Source of the DNA: a virus
DNA: 51,474 bases
Virus record (IMG/VR): IMGVR_UViG_3300033981_002534
Location: 1-51,474 of that record
Direction: 5' to 3' (one strand)
Part shown: piece after piece, positions 1 to 8,879 of the stretch
Layout: every line of letters starts with the position of its first letter
How positions within the stretch are numbered: the stretch's first letter is position 1
Position numbers and translations under genes: made by a program
Notes under the pieces: model-generated
What the model was told of the DNA's origin: nothing
The model's database searches: none
Seen by the model: the letters and a program-made list of their open reading frames with translations, nothing else

Positions 1-127
1 CCTCTACGCCAGCACCATACGGGTTGCCGATGTAGAGCGCGACAAAGGGAGAGATGCCTGTGAGGGTGGTGCCGCGAAGCAAGGCATCGACGACTGCGTT
101 ACGAGCAAAGGTAGACTTATCAGACAT
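1..127 (-). CDS. Partial tail appendage protein (N-terminal 42 residues)
   Basis: The start codon is at 127 and the reading frame runs off the left edge of the window. A good ribosome site, AGGAG, lies just upstream on the minus strand. The 42 residues are identical to the first 42 of the complete 128-residue gene at 46571-46957. This is therefore the same gene seen again, either because the genome is circularly permuted or because the segment is duplicated. No function can be read from this fragment alone; see the complete copy. Confidence 0.8.
   Translation of the reverse strand, partial: MSDKSTFARNAVVDALLRGTTLTGISPFVALYIGNPYGAGVE
1..127. repeat. 127-bp exact direct repeat, left copy
   Basis: Bases 1-127 match 46831-46957 exactly. 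The match stops at base 128 (t here, a at 46958). The left copy begins at the window edge, so its upstream limit is unknown. 127 is a common upper k-mer length in de Bruijn assemblers. The repeat therefore looks like an assembly-graph junction: a circular or permuted genome of about 46830 bp with two alternative continuations. Confidence 0.95.
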
Positions 128-145
128 TGGTCACTCCTATTATGA

Positions 146-1771
146 TCAAGGGATTGGGCCGCCCAAGAGGCCAGCCACTGCTGCTGCGAGACGGTCAAGA
201 GCACTGCGTACTGTTGTTGGGTCTGGGTCTGTCCAGTTGGCTCCTGTGGCTGGCGTGTATGCCATCACCTCGTCAAGGGCTGCCTTGATGGTGTTGACTG
301 TGGTCACGCGGTACTGAGAGCCAGCTGCGGGATTGGTTGTCCAGTTGGGTGTGATGGTCATCGCCGTGGCTGTGTTGCTCACGATGAGGCGAGCCTGTCC
401 AGCCCCTGTGCCTCCGATGATGTGCACCCACTGCCCTGCCAAGCTGTTGACCACAAACGCCTTGGTCGTGTCGGTGATGGTCGATGCTGCACCAGATGTA
501 GCCGTGCCCGTCTGTGATGCTGACCACTGCGCCGCTGTGGCTGGCGTGTAGGTCGTGCCGTTGGCATTGTCGATCAGGTTGTAGGTGACAGGACCAGTGC
601 CGTTGTCGATGCCCGAGATCGACTGCAGCGACGCAAAGCTGTTGCTGTCGATCTTGTATGTGGTCGCCGTCGTGCCGCTGCTGCGGCCGAGCTTGTACAC
701 TGTGCCGGCAAAGGGTGTATCTACAATGCCGCTGTTAGTGTTGAGGTTTTGTGACGAGACGAAGCCGTCGGTCACTGTGGCTGTCGTGCCAGCGCTGTCG
801 ACTGTGCGGTCGATGTTGAGCACGCGGCAGCAGTCGATCTCGATGAGACTGACGCGAGGGCCAAGAGGAGACTTGAGCTGACTGTTGGCAGCCTTGAGGC
901 CCATTGCAAAGGAGGCAGGCACAAAGGTCGTGCCACTGTATGGATGCGCTCCGAGGCAGCCGCCTTGTATGGATGAGCTGTCAATCTCGGCTGTAAGGCC
1001 CATGCTCCAGTTGCCCTCCATGCACGCGATGAGACCTGCCAAGAGCTGCACGTTGTTGATCATCAAAAACTGCGCGCCGGGATGTGTCCAGTTAGGAGTT
1101 GCTACGCCAAGCCACTCGATGCGCACCAAGCCAGTGACCATGAGGTTGAGCGACGTAAAACCACCCTCCATGCCGCCGCCCTCGCCGCACATCTCGAAGG
1201 TCACGTTGCACGCTGTGTTGCTCCAAGGCGCAGGCATACCTGCGATACCACCTGCTGTGATGGTCGGGTAGTTGCCTATGCTGTGTCGCACTGTGAGCGT
1301 GCCATTGATCTTGACTCCAGTGCCCTTGATGGACATGCAGCGTCGCACTTGGTTGAGCACCACAGTCTCGGTGTACACACCTGCTGCTAGCACAAAAATC
1401 AATTTTTCATTGGCCCATCTTGGCACGTCGGTAGTCGACAAAGGTACCTGAGACATCGCAAAATTGATGGTCTGGTAAGGCTTGAGTATCGTACCTGTAC
1501 CGTCGGTGTCGCTGCCATTGACTGGGTCGACATAGACCTCGAGCGTGGTCGGCAGTGTCATCTCAATAGGCGTCACTGCACCATTGGCGATCTCGCTTGC
1601 TGTGATAGCACCTGCAGCAATCTGGTTGGCCGTGATGGTCTCGTTGGCAATCTCGGTCGCAGTGATGACCCCTGCTGCGATGGTCGGGTTGGGATAGCTG
1701 CCTGCGAGGCTGCCGCCTGCTGGGCCGCTCGGTGCTCCGCCGCCTCCGCCTGCTGGTGGAAAGTAAGGCAT
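146..1771 (-). CDS. Tailspike/tail fibre with pectate-lyase-like beta-helix, allele A
   Basis: 541 residues. The start is supported by AGGAGA upstream of the ATG. The N-terminus has a glycine-rich stretch, then a GPAGGSLAGSYPNPT-type segment and short ITATEIA-like repeats, typical of phage tail-fibre attachment stalks. From about residue 100 a VDPVNGSDTDGTG...KPYQTI segment followed by GVYTETV resembles the entry of right-handed parallel beta-helix (pectate-lyase-like) spikes. The C-terminal part is rich in Thr, Ala and Gly. It is the likely receptor-binding or glycan-degrading spike. Its N-terminus is very similar to the 614-residue protein at 46971-48815, while the rest has diverged, as expected for host-range proteins. 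No catalytic residues can be assigned. Confidence 0.7.
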   Translation of the reverse strand: MPYFPPAGGGGGAPSGPAGGSLAGSYPNPTIAAGVITATEIANETITANQIAAGAITASEIANGAVTPIEMTLPTTLEVYVDPVNGSDTDGTGTILKPYQTINFAMSQVPLSTTDVPRWANEKLIFVLAAGVYTETVVLNQVRRCMSIKGTGVKINGTLTVRHSIGNYPTITAGGIAGMPAPWSNTACNVTFEMCGEGGGMEGGFTSLNLMVTGLVRIEWLGVATPNWTHPGAQFLMINNVQLLAGLIACMEGNWSMGLTAEIDSSSIQGGCLGAHPYSGTTFVPASFAMGLKAANSQLKSPLGPRVSLIEIDCCRVLNIDRTVDSAGTTATVTDGFVSSQNLNTNSGIVDTPFAGTVYKLGRSSGTTATTYKIDSNSFASLQSISGIDNGTGPVTYNLIDNANGTTYTPATAAQWSASQTGTATSGAASTITDTTKAFVVNSLAGQWVHIIGGTGAGQARLIVSNTATAMTITPNWTTNPAAGSQYRVTTVNTIKAALDEVMAYTPATGANWTDPDPTTVRSALDRLAAAVAGLLGGPIP

Positions 1772-1781
1772 GGTCTGTCTC

Positions 1782-3323
1782 CTAGTAACCGTATGCAGGC
1801 ACCATGTATGCCCACTGAATCAAGGCATTGCTGTCGTAGGTGTTGCTGTCGACAGGCGTTTCGATGCCGCATGCTAGCTTGACACGATAATCGGAAGTTG
1901 CGGGAAGGTCTACACCTATCGTTATCAATTCACTGATTCGATATGCTGCGCCTGCAGTACGCGCCGAAGGCTGACTTGCCAAGAGGTCGCGCAGCGTCCA
2001 GAGCGCACGGTCTCCGCTGCCCACTGGGTTGTAGGCTGCCGTGTCGATGGGGTTGACAGCGCATCCGATAAAGACCCCTGCAGTCAAATCAGGATCTTGA
2101 GCAAAGGTCGGCGTGCTGATGCTCGTTGCATAGGTCGTGGGTGGCGTGCCGTCGGTAAAGTCATCGTCGACGCAGACTCGCACGATGAATCGACAGTTCA
2201 GGCTATTGTTGCCCGGTACAAGTGCAAGCCTCAGGTTGATGGCTCCGAGACCAATGGGCATCGAGACGCGACCCTCGAAGAAGGTCATCTGGCCAAAGGC
2301 TGTGCCGCCCGTCTGAGAGCGCAAGCCAAGCACTGCCGATGTGTTCATTGTCGCGCCGCCGCTGACGCCGAGATCGACGCAGTAAGGCTGCGACCACATA
2401 CCTTGACGAATGCACGCACCATCACCTTCGCTCATACCTTTGTGCTGATGCGTAGTCGTCAGGTTGCGAGCCCATCTTGTCGTGTCCTCAAGCGTGAGGT
2501 TGGCCATGCCCGGTATCTTTCCGAGCACGTTGTATGTCGCTTGGTTCAGTCTTCGCTTGAGCTTAGTGCCGAGCACGTCGATGATCTTGCGGCCCTGCTG
2601 AATGTCGAGAGGCTCGATCTGAGTCGTGATCTGCGTGCTCGTCGGAGAGGCGTCGAAGGTCGAGCAGGTCGCGCCAGTGATCATCACTGAGAGCAGCCGA
2701 CAAGTCATCGTCGGGTTGGCCACTACCCACACCGCGAGTTCGCACTCTCGGTCGAGACCGGTGAAGCCAAGCACGCCCCTGATGTCTGCCTCGAGCAGCG
2801 TGCCAGTGCCCTCTCGAATCGACGTGCCGAGCGCAGGCTTGCTGATCGTGATGTCAGTGTAGATGCCTGTGTTGGCAGCAGGCCCAAGACCCGCATCGCC
2901 GAAGACTCGCAGCTCGACGCGGAAGGTTAGGCTCGCCGATGCTGAACCGCTGAAGCTGGCAGCAAGCCTGACGGTCAGGTCTCCGACGTTACCACCGAGC
3001 AGCATCCCACAAGAGGCCAAGAGCTTCGGTGTCGTCACAAAGCTGCCGCTCGTCGGTGGATAGACTGGCACGCCCGGAAGCCAGTTGCCTGTGGTGCCGT
3101 CATCGCTGCTTGGCCCGAGTGTCCACGTCACGACGGGTCGTTCGAGCACCTCGCCTCGGTTCGCTCCGTGGTCATGCGCCAGTGTGGGCAGCGGAGGCTG
3201 CAGACCAAAGGCAAGCTCGCGCAAGCCATCGACATTCGCAGCAAAAGCATCGCTCAGGATCTGCGGTGTCAGTGGCTGCATCGGAGCCACATCAGAATCA
3301 GGTATCAGCTTGATGTCAGACAA
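1782..3323 (-). CDS. Tail tip structural protein with HxH motifs, allele A
   Basis: 513 residues, of a family I cannot name. It is a clear homologue of the 510-residue protein at 48853-50385. Shared anchors are a HDHG...RGE motif near residue 50, TTPKLLAS-like and ELRxxG segments, and a late THQHKG...GDGAC..GMWSQ block. HxH motifs in phage tail fibres and spikes often bind metal and hold trimers together, so a metal-stabilised tail-tip or fibre component is plausible. The gene overlaps the upstream 202-residue gene by 8 bases and sits just before the tailspike, which suggests these proteins assemble together. Confidence 0.6.
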   Translation of the reverse strand: MSDIKLIPDSDVAPMQPLTPQILSDAFAANVDGLRELAFGLQPPLPTLAHDHGANRGEVLERPVVTWTLGPSSDDGTTGNWLPGVPVYPPTSGSFVTTPKLLASCGMLLGGNVGDLTVRLAASFSGSASASLTFRVELRVFGDAGLGPAANTGIYTDITISKPALGTSIREGTGTLLEADIRGVLGFTGLDRECELAVWVVANPTMTCRLLSVMITGATCSTFDASPTSTQITTQIEPLDIQQGRKIIDVLGTKLKRRLNQATYNVLGKIPGMANLTLEDTTRWARNLTTTHQHKGMSEGDGACIRQGMWSQPYCVDLGVSGGATMNTSAVLGLRSQTGGTAFGQMTFFEGRVSMPIGLGAINLRLALVPGNNSLNCRFIVRVCVDDDFTDGTPPTTYATSISTPTFAQDPDLTAGVFIGCAVNPIDTAAYNPVGSGDRALWTLRDLLASQPSARTAGAAYRISELITIGVDLPATSDYRVKLACGIETPVDSNTYDSNALIQWAYMVPAYGY

Positions 3324-3924
3324 AGGCCACCTGTACCTCGTAAAGATGTCCGTGCGAGCCGCTACTGTACTGTGACTGCAGTCGCATGTATACCACTCGC
3401 AGCCCGCTTGTCAGTGCAATGGGCGACACATCAGCACTCGAGCCGACAATCCAGCCATTGGTCGTGTCGACAGCTGCATTGGTGATGGTACCGCCTGCCA
3501 CGCCTACAACTGTCAGCGTGCTTGGTGCCATGTAGTCGATGGTCAGCGTCATTGTCTTGCCGCTGGTTGTGGTCATGCGAGCTCGCGGAATGATGGTCGT
3601 TCGTCCCTGCGGTACCACGAGAGGCATGTACCCAAGCAGCTCGATGATGTGATTGTCAATGCGAGTCGCCGTGCGTGTGGTCGCATCCGATGTGTCGTAT
3701 CCCTCGGTCGTGCGCCATGAGCCGAGCTGCATCCATGTCAAGACCGTATTGGTGCTCTCGCTGTGGTTGTGACCCTCTGTGACATTGACCGTGCCGACAA
3801 GCACACTGTCAGTCATCGACTCATAGAGTGCCATGGCATTGCGCTTGGCTGCCTCGGTCAAGAGCGATTGGTATGGGTCGTCAGCGTGCGCGAGGTTCTG
3901 GGGCATGCCGTACAGTAAAGACAT
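3316..3924 (-). CDS. Tail tip-associated protein, 202 aa, allele A
   Basis: 202 residues, with no family I can name. It has the same length as, and is homologous to, the protein at 50385-50993. Both begin M..LYGMP, and both share VTEGHxH (around residue 50), a W.Q.GS.RT block and a proline-rich VVPQG/VIPDG strand. The GHxH motif echoes those in the neighbouring 513-residue protein. It lies between the 882-residue tail protein and the 513-residue protein in the same operon. A short fibre or adaptor at the tail tip is the likely role, inferred from position only. Confidence 0.55.
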   Translation of the reverse strand: MSLLYGMPQNLAHADDPYQSLLTEAAKRNAMALYESMTDSVLVGTVNVTEGHNHSESTNTVLTWMQLGSWRTTEGYDTSDATTRTATRIDNHIIELLGYMPLVVPQGRTTIIPRARMTTTSGKTMTLTIDYMAPSTLTVVGVAGGTITNAAVDTTNGWIVGSSADVSPIALTSGLRVVYMRLQSQYSSGSHGHLYEVQVAFV

Positions 3925-3927
3925 GGG

Positions 3928-6576
3928 TCACCCTATCTTGCTGAAGTGTTGGTCGAACGGAAGCCCAGTGCTCGGAGCGAACTTCAGGAAGTCGTCTCCG
4001 TTGCCGCCGTCGAAGAGCTGCTCGGCGATGGGCTCAATGATGACACCCTCGACGTTGCTGTCTGGAAGTCGTCGGTCTGTTAGGCACACAAAGGCGAAGC
4101 TGCCAAGGTCGCTGATGGTGAGGCCACCACGAATCCACGACGCGTCGATGTTGAGCTCTATCCTGCTGACGCCAGCGACAAAGGCAATCGTCGCCACAGT
4201 GCCGCTTGCCTCTGCCCACCCTGGTGTGCGCTCCTGCTGCCCAACTGGGTTGTGGAAGCCATAGCTCACCAAGCGCACGCGACCTGTCACTGCCTGCAGT
4301 TCTGACCAGATGTTGTCATGCGCCGACGTGATATCGAAAGGCCCAGTCTCGCCCACGCTCGTCACCTCAAGCGTGATGGTAGTCGGCCCAGAGGAGACAA
4401 TGCTCTCGACTCGGAGCGTCGGCGCAATCTGGCCGGCCGAGGCTGACACGAGATTGGTCGCATCAGGCAAGGCCAAGATGAGCTGCCTGCCTGTCGCAAA
4501 GTCAACCTCTACGCTGACCACAAGCATCTGAAGGTTCGTGACCCCATGCCCAGTCGGTGTCGGCACTGCGATGCTTGGCTCTGTCCACAGGATGATGTCG
4601 CCAACCTCGAACGCCGTGTCACCAATGAAGGTTGGGATGCGGTATGCAATGGGCTGACCCTGCAGCTGCGTGAAGAAGCTGGTCACCATGCGATACAGGT
4701 TGATCTCGGCAAAGTCTTGAAAGGTCTGTTGGTTGCCAGAGAGCCATACCTTGACTCGCTGTGCTTGCCGAACATCTGCCGGCCGTGCGCCCTTGCTGCG
4801 AATCGCCATGCCCGCGAAGGCAGGCTCGAGCGTGATATCGTCGTATCCAAAGTCGACGATGATGGCGCGCATAGGTTCGAGACGTTCTCGAGGGCTTGCC
4901 AAGTCGTCTGGCCCAGTGAGAGGCTGCACAGTGATCGGCGTCACGTCGACCTTGTTCCAGAGCCTCAGCGCCCATGCACCGTTGCTTGGCTTGGGCAGCG
5001 CAAAGAGAGTCTGCAGCCGACATTCGTTCGTGAGCCAGTCGCTCATCGTGTCTTCTTTGAGGTCAATGACATAGTCAAAGATAGTCGGCAGGAGCTCGCG
5101 CAAGACAAGTAGTTCGTCGCTGTCATCGCTCGCAAGCAAGGCACTCGGTGGCGCGCTGCCTTGGTTGACCTGAGCAGTGAAGAGCCCACAGCCCACGCGC
5201 CCCACTATCTTGTCGTAGGTCGGGTCTGTCGTGCCGTCGCCCCGGTCGCTGTGCATCAAGTACAAAGCTGCATCCACCATGCTGCAATTGAGGCCGATGC
5301 GAAGGCTGGCCTTGGGCGCATCTTCTCCGTCGAGCAGTGGTGGGTTGATGGCTCCGATTGTACTTGGTTGCAGACCGGGATTGAGGCCAGTCTCAGGTGT
5401 CGAGCTGTCGATGATGGTCGTGTCTGGCTCGAACTTGATCAGCTGCGCATAGATCTCTAGATAGTCTTGGTCGATGTTGTTTGCGTTGTCTTGCGACACT
5501 GTCATGTCGCTGCCAGCATAGGGCTCGATAAGTCGATACGCGTACCGATGACCTCCGACCTCGAGGTCAAGTCGATACTGCACGTTGGCCTCTTGCCACA
5601 TCAAGCCGCCATTGCCGAAGATGTCATCGGCAAGAGTCTGGTCAAGTGTTGGTAGCCCAGGCTTGTGAATGCAGACATTGAACAGCGTCTCGGCCTCGAG
5701 CCTGTTGAGCCAGAGCCTGACCTGTAGAGCCTGCAGTCCATTGAAGGCCACATCGACGACGCCACCCACGCTCTCGAGGTTCGTCTTCTCGACTCGCACC
5801 CGACGGCTCAAAGTGATCTGCTCGCGCTGCCAAGAGTGCTCCTCGACGAGCTTGGTCACGTCTTCGATGACCACTTCCCACCTACCATCGCCGCTCGGAG
5901 TAGGTCGCTGCTGAACGTAGCCTTGCCTGTGCCAACGTACAGTGGCAATTCCAGTGACCACCTCGAACAGGTAGACATCTGCCTCGAAGTGGTACGCATC
6001 CCAGTCGGGGCGAGAGGTCAGCGTCAGCGTCTCTGTGAGCCCATTGTCTCCCGGCACATATGCATCAGGTCGCACCTCGTGAGCTCGCACCCGAGAGCCG
6101 CACACGCCTCGGTTGACCGTGATCACTGGGTTGCTGCCAGTCGTCACAGAGTCGACGCGCACTGCCTCTTGGCCTATCCACAAGATATCGCCGACGGTCG
6201 GTGCGTTGCCGTTGTAACCAAAGCCGATGAGCGTGTCAGTGCTCAGGATTCGAGGGTTGACGGAGTCGCGGAAGATAGTGTTCTGAAAGCCCGGGTCATC
6301 GGCGAAGTATGCGGAGAGCCCGTCGTCGACATCGACCATGGATATCTGGATTGGAGCTGCTGCAGTCACTGGCTCGCGAATGTCGCCCGCAACCGAGATG
6401 CCAGATGGGCTGCTTGTCAGGTCAAGCCACTGCAGCTGGATGTAGCCTGCGAAGGCACCGGGTAGAGAGAGGTTACCGTGCCAGTTGGTGAAGAGCACGG
6501 GCACCGTGGTCGTCGTACCAGTCGGGTCAGGAAGGCCACGAATGCAGAGGCCAATTGCGTACTGTGTCGCTGCCAT
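3928..6576 (-). CDS. Large tail tip/baseplate hub protein
   Basis: 882 residues, directly downstream of the tape measure gene (TGATG overlap at 6576). In siphoviruses this position holds the distal tail and tail-hub proteins. No signal or membrane segment is seen. The sequence is beta-rich, with many short Thr/Val strands and a few W/Y-rich segments. The last 160 residues align with the truncated frame at the right end of the window: RVESI, WIRGGLT, LTDRR, IIEPI and GLPFDxH are shared or nearly so. The host-facing C-terminus therefore exists in two alleles. The hub assignment rests on gene order; the exact family is not recognised. Confidence 0.6.
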   Translation of the reverse strand: MAATQYAIGLCIRGLPDPTGTTTTVPVLFTNWHGNLSLPGAFAGYIQLQWLDLTSSPSGISVAGDIREPVTAAAPIQISMVDVDDGLSAYFADDPGFQNTIFRDSVNPRILSTDTLIGFGYNGNAPTVGDILWIGQEAVRVDSVTTGSNPVITVNRGVCGSRVRAHEVRPDAYVPGDNGLTETLTLTSRPDWDAYHFEADVYLFEVVTGIATVRWHRQGYVQQRPTPSGDGRWEVVIEDVTKLVEEHSWQREQITLSRRVRVEKTNLESVGGVVDVAFNGLQALQVRLWLNRLEAETLFNVCIHKPGLPTLDQTLADDIFGNGGLMWQEANVQYRLDLEVGGHRYAYRLIEPYAGSDMTVSQDNANNIDQDYLEIYAQLIKFEPDTTIIDSSTPETGLNPGLQPSTIGAINPPLLDGEDAPKASLRIGLNCSMVDAALYLMHSDRGDGTTDPTYDKIVGRVGCGLFTAQVNQGSAPPSALLASDDSDELLVLRELLPTIFDYVIDLKEDTMSDWLTNECRLQTLFALPKPSNGAWALRLWNKVDVTPITVQPLTGPDDLASPRERLEPMRAIIVDFGYDDITLEPAFAGMAIRSKGARPADVRQAQRVKVWLSGNQQTFQDFAEINLYRMVTSFFTQLQGQPIAYRIPTFIGDTAFEVGDIILWTEPSIAVPTPTGHGVTNLQMLVVSVEVDFATGRQLILALPDATNLVSASAGQIAPTLRVESIVSSGPTTITLEVTSVGETGPFDITSAHDNIWSELQAVTGRVRLVSYGFHNPVGQQERTPGWAEASGTVATIAFVAGVSRIELNIDASWIRGGLTISDLGSFAFVCLTDRRLPDSNVEGVIIEPIAEQLFDGGNGDDFLKFAPSTGLPFDQHFSKIG

Positions 6577-8879
6577 CAGACTACGAATCCCCGCGTGCCA
6601 ATGAGACGACGCGCCATAGGTTGATTGCCTGCAGATGCCGCGGCCAAGCTCCGAGCCACTGCCTCGCCGAACTGCTGCGCTCCTGTCAGGTCATTGGTTG
6701 GGAATACCGCGCCGCGAAGGTCGACCACGATAGAGCCTGGTGTTCCATTGCTCTGTTGGCTACTGCCTCCGAGGCTGTTGCCTGTGCCACCAACACCACC
6801 TGCCGACGAGCTGATTCCTGCGCCGCCACCCACGTTGGGCACGCTGCCGCCTGCGCCGCCACCTGCGCTCGACACAAAGGCCGAACCTGCTCCTGCTGCC
6901 GCAGCTGCTGCAGCATACAGTGCCGCACTCTTGAAGAAGCCTGGAGCCGCCGCCGCAGTGAACGGGTTGGAGAGAGCAGCAAAGCCTTCGGCCAATGCGC
7001 CGAGCGACTTCACTCCGAACTCTTTGGCCAGTGCACCGAGAGCTGCTGCGACTGCCTGACGAACACCTTGGGCGAATGCCTCAGTTGCGCTCTGGCCTTC
7101 GGCAAGACCTTGCACAAAGGTACCAAAGATCGTTCCAACAAAGTCAGCATAGGGCTGCAGGATCTGCTTGTATGCGTCGATGGTGGCTTTCGCTGTGTCT
7201 GCCTGTGCCTTTGCAAGCTCCTCAGCCTGCTTGATGGCAAGCTCATTGGCAGCTGCTGCATCCTTCATCGACTGCTCTCGAAGCCCTCGCTTGTACTCGT
7301 AAATCTTACGTTCTCGGTCAGCCTCGATCTTCGCAACGATCTCCTCAACCTTGGCTTGATGCTCTGTGGCCTTGGTCGCCTCTTCTGCCATCTTCAAGGC
7401 ATCTTTGTCTTTGTCTGTCTTGTCTTTGGTTGCCTTGCTGCCTGCTGCAGTTGCCGCGCTCGCTTTGGATTGCGCAATCTCATACTTGCCAAGAGCCTCT
7501 TGCCACTTCTGGAAAGCTTCGGCTGCTGTCTTGGCTGCATCTGCAGCGATGCCGCCATCGGTTCCAGACTGCAGCGACTTCTTTGCCGCAAACTCTGCAG
7601 CCTTTGCTTGATCATAAAAACTTTGCTCGAGTTCCTTCGTCTTTTTCCCAAGCTCCGCAGTCGACAAGCCAGCAAACTCGTCGCCCTTCTTCTTCTTTTC
7701 GTACTGCTGCAAAAGATTGTTCACCGTCTGCAATGCTGAGTCGGCAAGCTGTCCCTGTAGGAAGATGGCAGTCTCTTGTGCTTTATTGAGTGCTTGCTGA
7801 GCCGAAGTCAGATTGGATGTTGCTGCCTCTTGTTCAGCTGTTGCTCTGGACAGGTTCGCGGTGGAAGCAATCGCAAAGGAGCGTCGCTCGGTGCCATCAG
7901 TGATGGAATTGTTTAGGATGACATTCGACTGTGCTGCTCTGTCTGCAGCCTGCGCTGCCTCTGACACCGCAACCTCTTGCTCGGCAACGACAGCATATGC
8001 TGCAGACAACTTGATACGGAGATCGTCTTGTACTTTGGCAAGCTCATCGAATGACAGCGTGGCACCAGACAGCTGTGCCTGAATGTCAGTAAAGCCTTTG
8101 GCCGTCTCGTCAATCCGAGTCTTTAGCTCTGCGGACTTCTTGGCTGCCTCTTCGGCTGATGCATTGAACATGCCCAAGATGCCGCCGGCCACAAGCCCTA
8201 TCGCCGCACCCATTGGCCCGAATGCGGCACCGACCAGCGCACCCTTCTCGGCAATGTCTGCGACCTTGACAGCAGCATCGACTGCTTCTTGCGACAGACC
8301 ACCAAGAGCAACACCAGTCTTCTCGAAGATGTCCTTGAGATCGCCGAACTTATCGACTGTCTCGTTCAGGACAAGCTGACCAATTCCCTCTGCTGCCTCG
8401 TCGCTTGCGCCTCCCACTTGCTGCAGCTGATCCTTCAGGTCTCGAACGCCATCGACAATCTCAGTGACGCTCTTGACCTTGCCTGCTGCTCGGTCGACCT
8501 CTCGTGCTGCCTGTGCAGTGATCTGCTTGAGGGCATCAGTGGCAAAGCCGCTTGCCTCGCCGAACGCACTGGCGATGGTGTCCTTGAGTTTCTGCGTCTC
8601 GGCTTTGGCCGCAGTGGTCTCGAGGATGATCTCAATCTGCTGCTCATCGAGACCCGCGCTCTCGAGCTCTGCTCGCAGCTTGTCTGGGTCGAACGCACGG
8701 AGAAACTCTTCGGTCGCATTCTTGCCCGCCGCTCTTGCCGTCGCTGTCGCTGCCTGGCCTGCGGTCGTACCGATGCGTGCTGCGCCCTGTGCAAGATCAC
8801 TGGCGATCTGCTGCTGCAGGTCTTGGAGTTGCTGCTCTGCTTGGTCGGTGTTGATGATGACATCGACAATCACACTCAT
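6576..8879 (-). CDS. Tape measure protein
   Basis: 767 residues. The first 200 and the 400-560 region are alanine-, glutamine-, lysine- and glutamate-rich and read as long coiled coil. Glycine-rich hydrophobic stretches lie near residues 225-240 and 640-670. The last 120 residues are low-complexity Gly/Ser/Ala. This pattern and its place after the tail chaperones are typical of the ruler that sets tail length. At roughly 0.15 nm per residue it predicts a tail of about 115 nm. The start overlaps the previous stop by 4 bases (ATGA), and the stop overlaps the next start (TGATG). Confidence 0.85.
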   Translation of the reverse strand: MSVIVDVIINTDQAEQQLQDLQQQIASDLAQGAARIGTTAGQAATATARAAGKNATEEFLRAFDPDKLRAELESAGLDEQQIEIILETTAAKAETQKLKDTIASAFGEASGFATDALKQITAQAAREVDRAAGKVKSVTEIVDGVRDLKDQLQQVGGASDEAAEGIGQLVLNETVDKFGDLKDIFEKTGVALGGLSQEAVDAAVKVADIAEKGALVGAAFGPMGAAIGLVAGGILGMFNASAEEAAKKSAELKTRIDETAKGFTDIQAQLSGATLSFDELAKVQDDLRIKLSAAYAVVAEQEVAVSEAAQAADRAAQSNVILNNSITDGTERRSFAIASTANLSRATAEQEAATSNLTSAQQALNKAQETAIFLQGQLADSALQTVNNLLQQYEKKKKGDEFAGLSTAELGKKTKELEQSFYDQAKAAEFAAKKSLQSGTDGGIAADAAKTAAEAFQKWQEALGKYEIAQSKASAATAAGSKATKDKTDKDKDALKMAEEATKATEHQAKVEEIVAKIEADRERKIYEYKRGLREQSMKDAAAANELAIKQAEELAKAQADTAKATIDAYKQILQPYADFVGTIFGTFVQGLAEGQSATEAFAQGVRQAVAAALGALAKEFGVKSLGALAEGFAALSNPFTAAAAPGFFKSAALYAAAAAAAGAGSAFVSSAGGGAGGSVPNVGGGAGISSSAGGVGGTGNSLGGSSQQSNGTPGSIVVDLRGAVFPTNDLTGAQQFGEAVARSLAAASAGNQPMARRLIGTRGFVV

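Noticed and set aside
6555-7739. Plus-strand frame opposite the tape measure gene
   Set aside because: Shadow of a Ala/Gln-rich gene (antisense Cys/Leu-rich), without ribosome site or partner genes.
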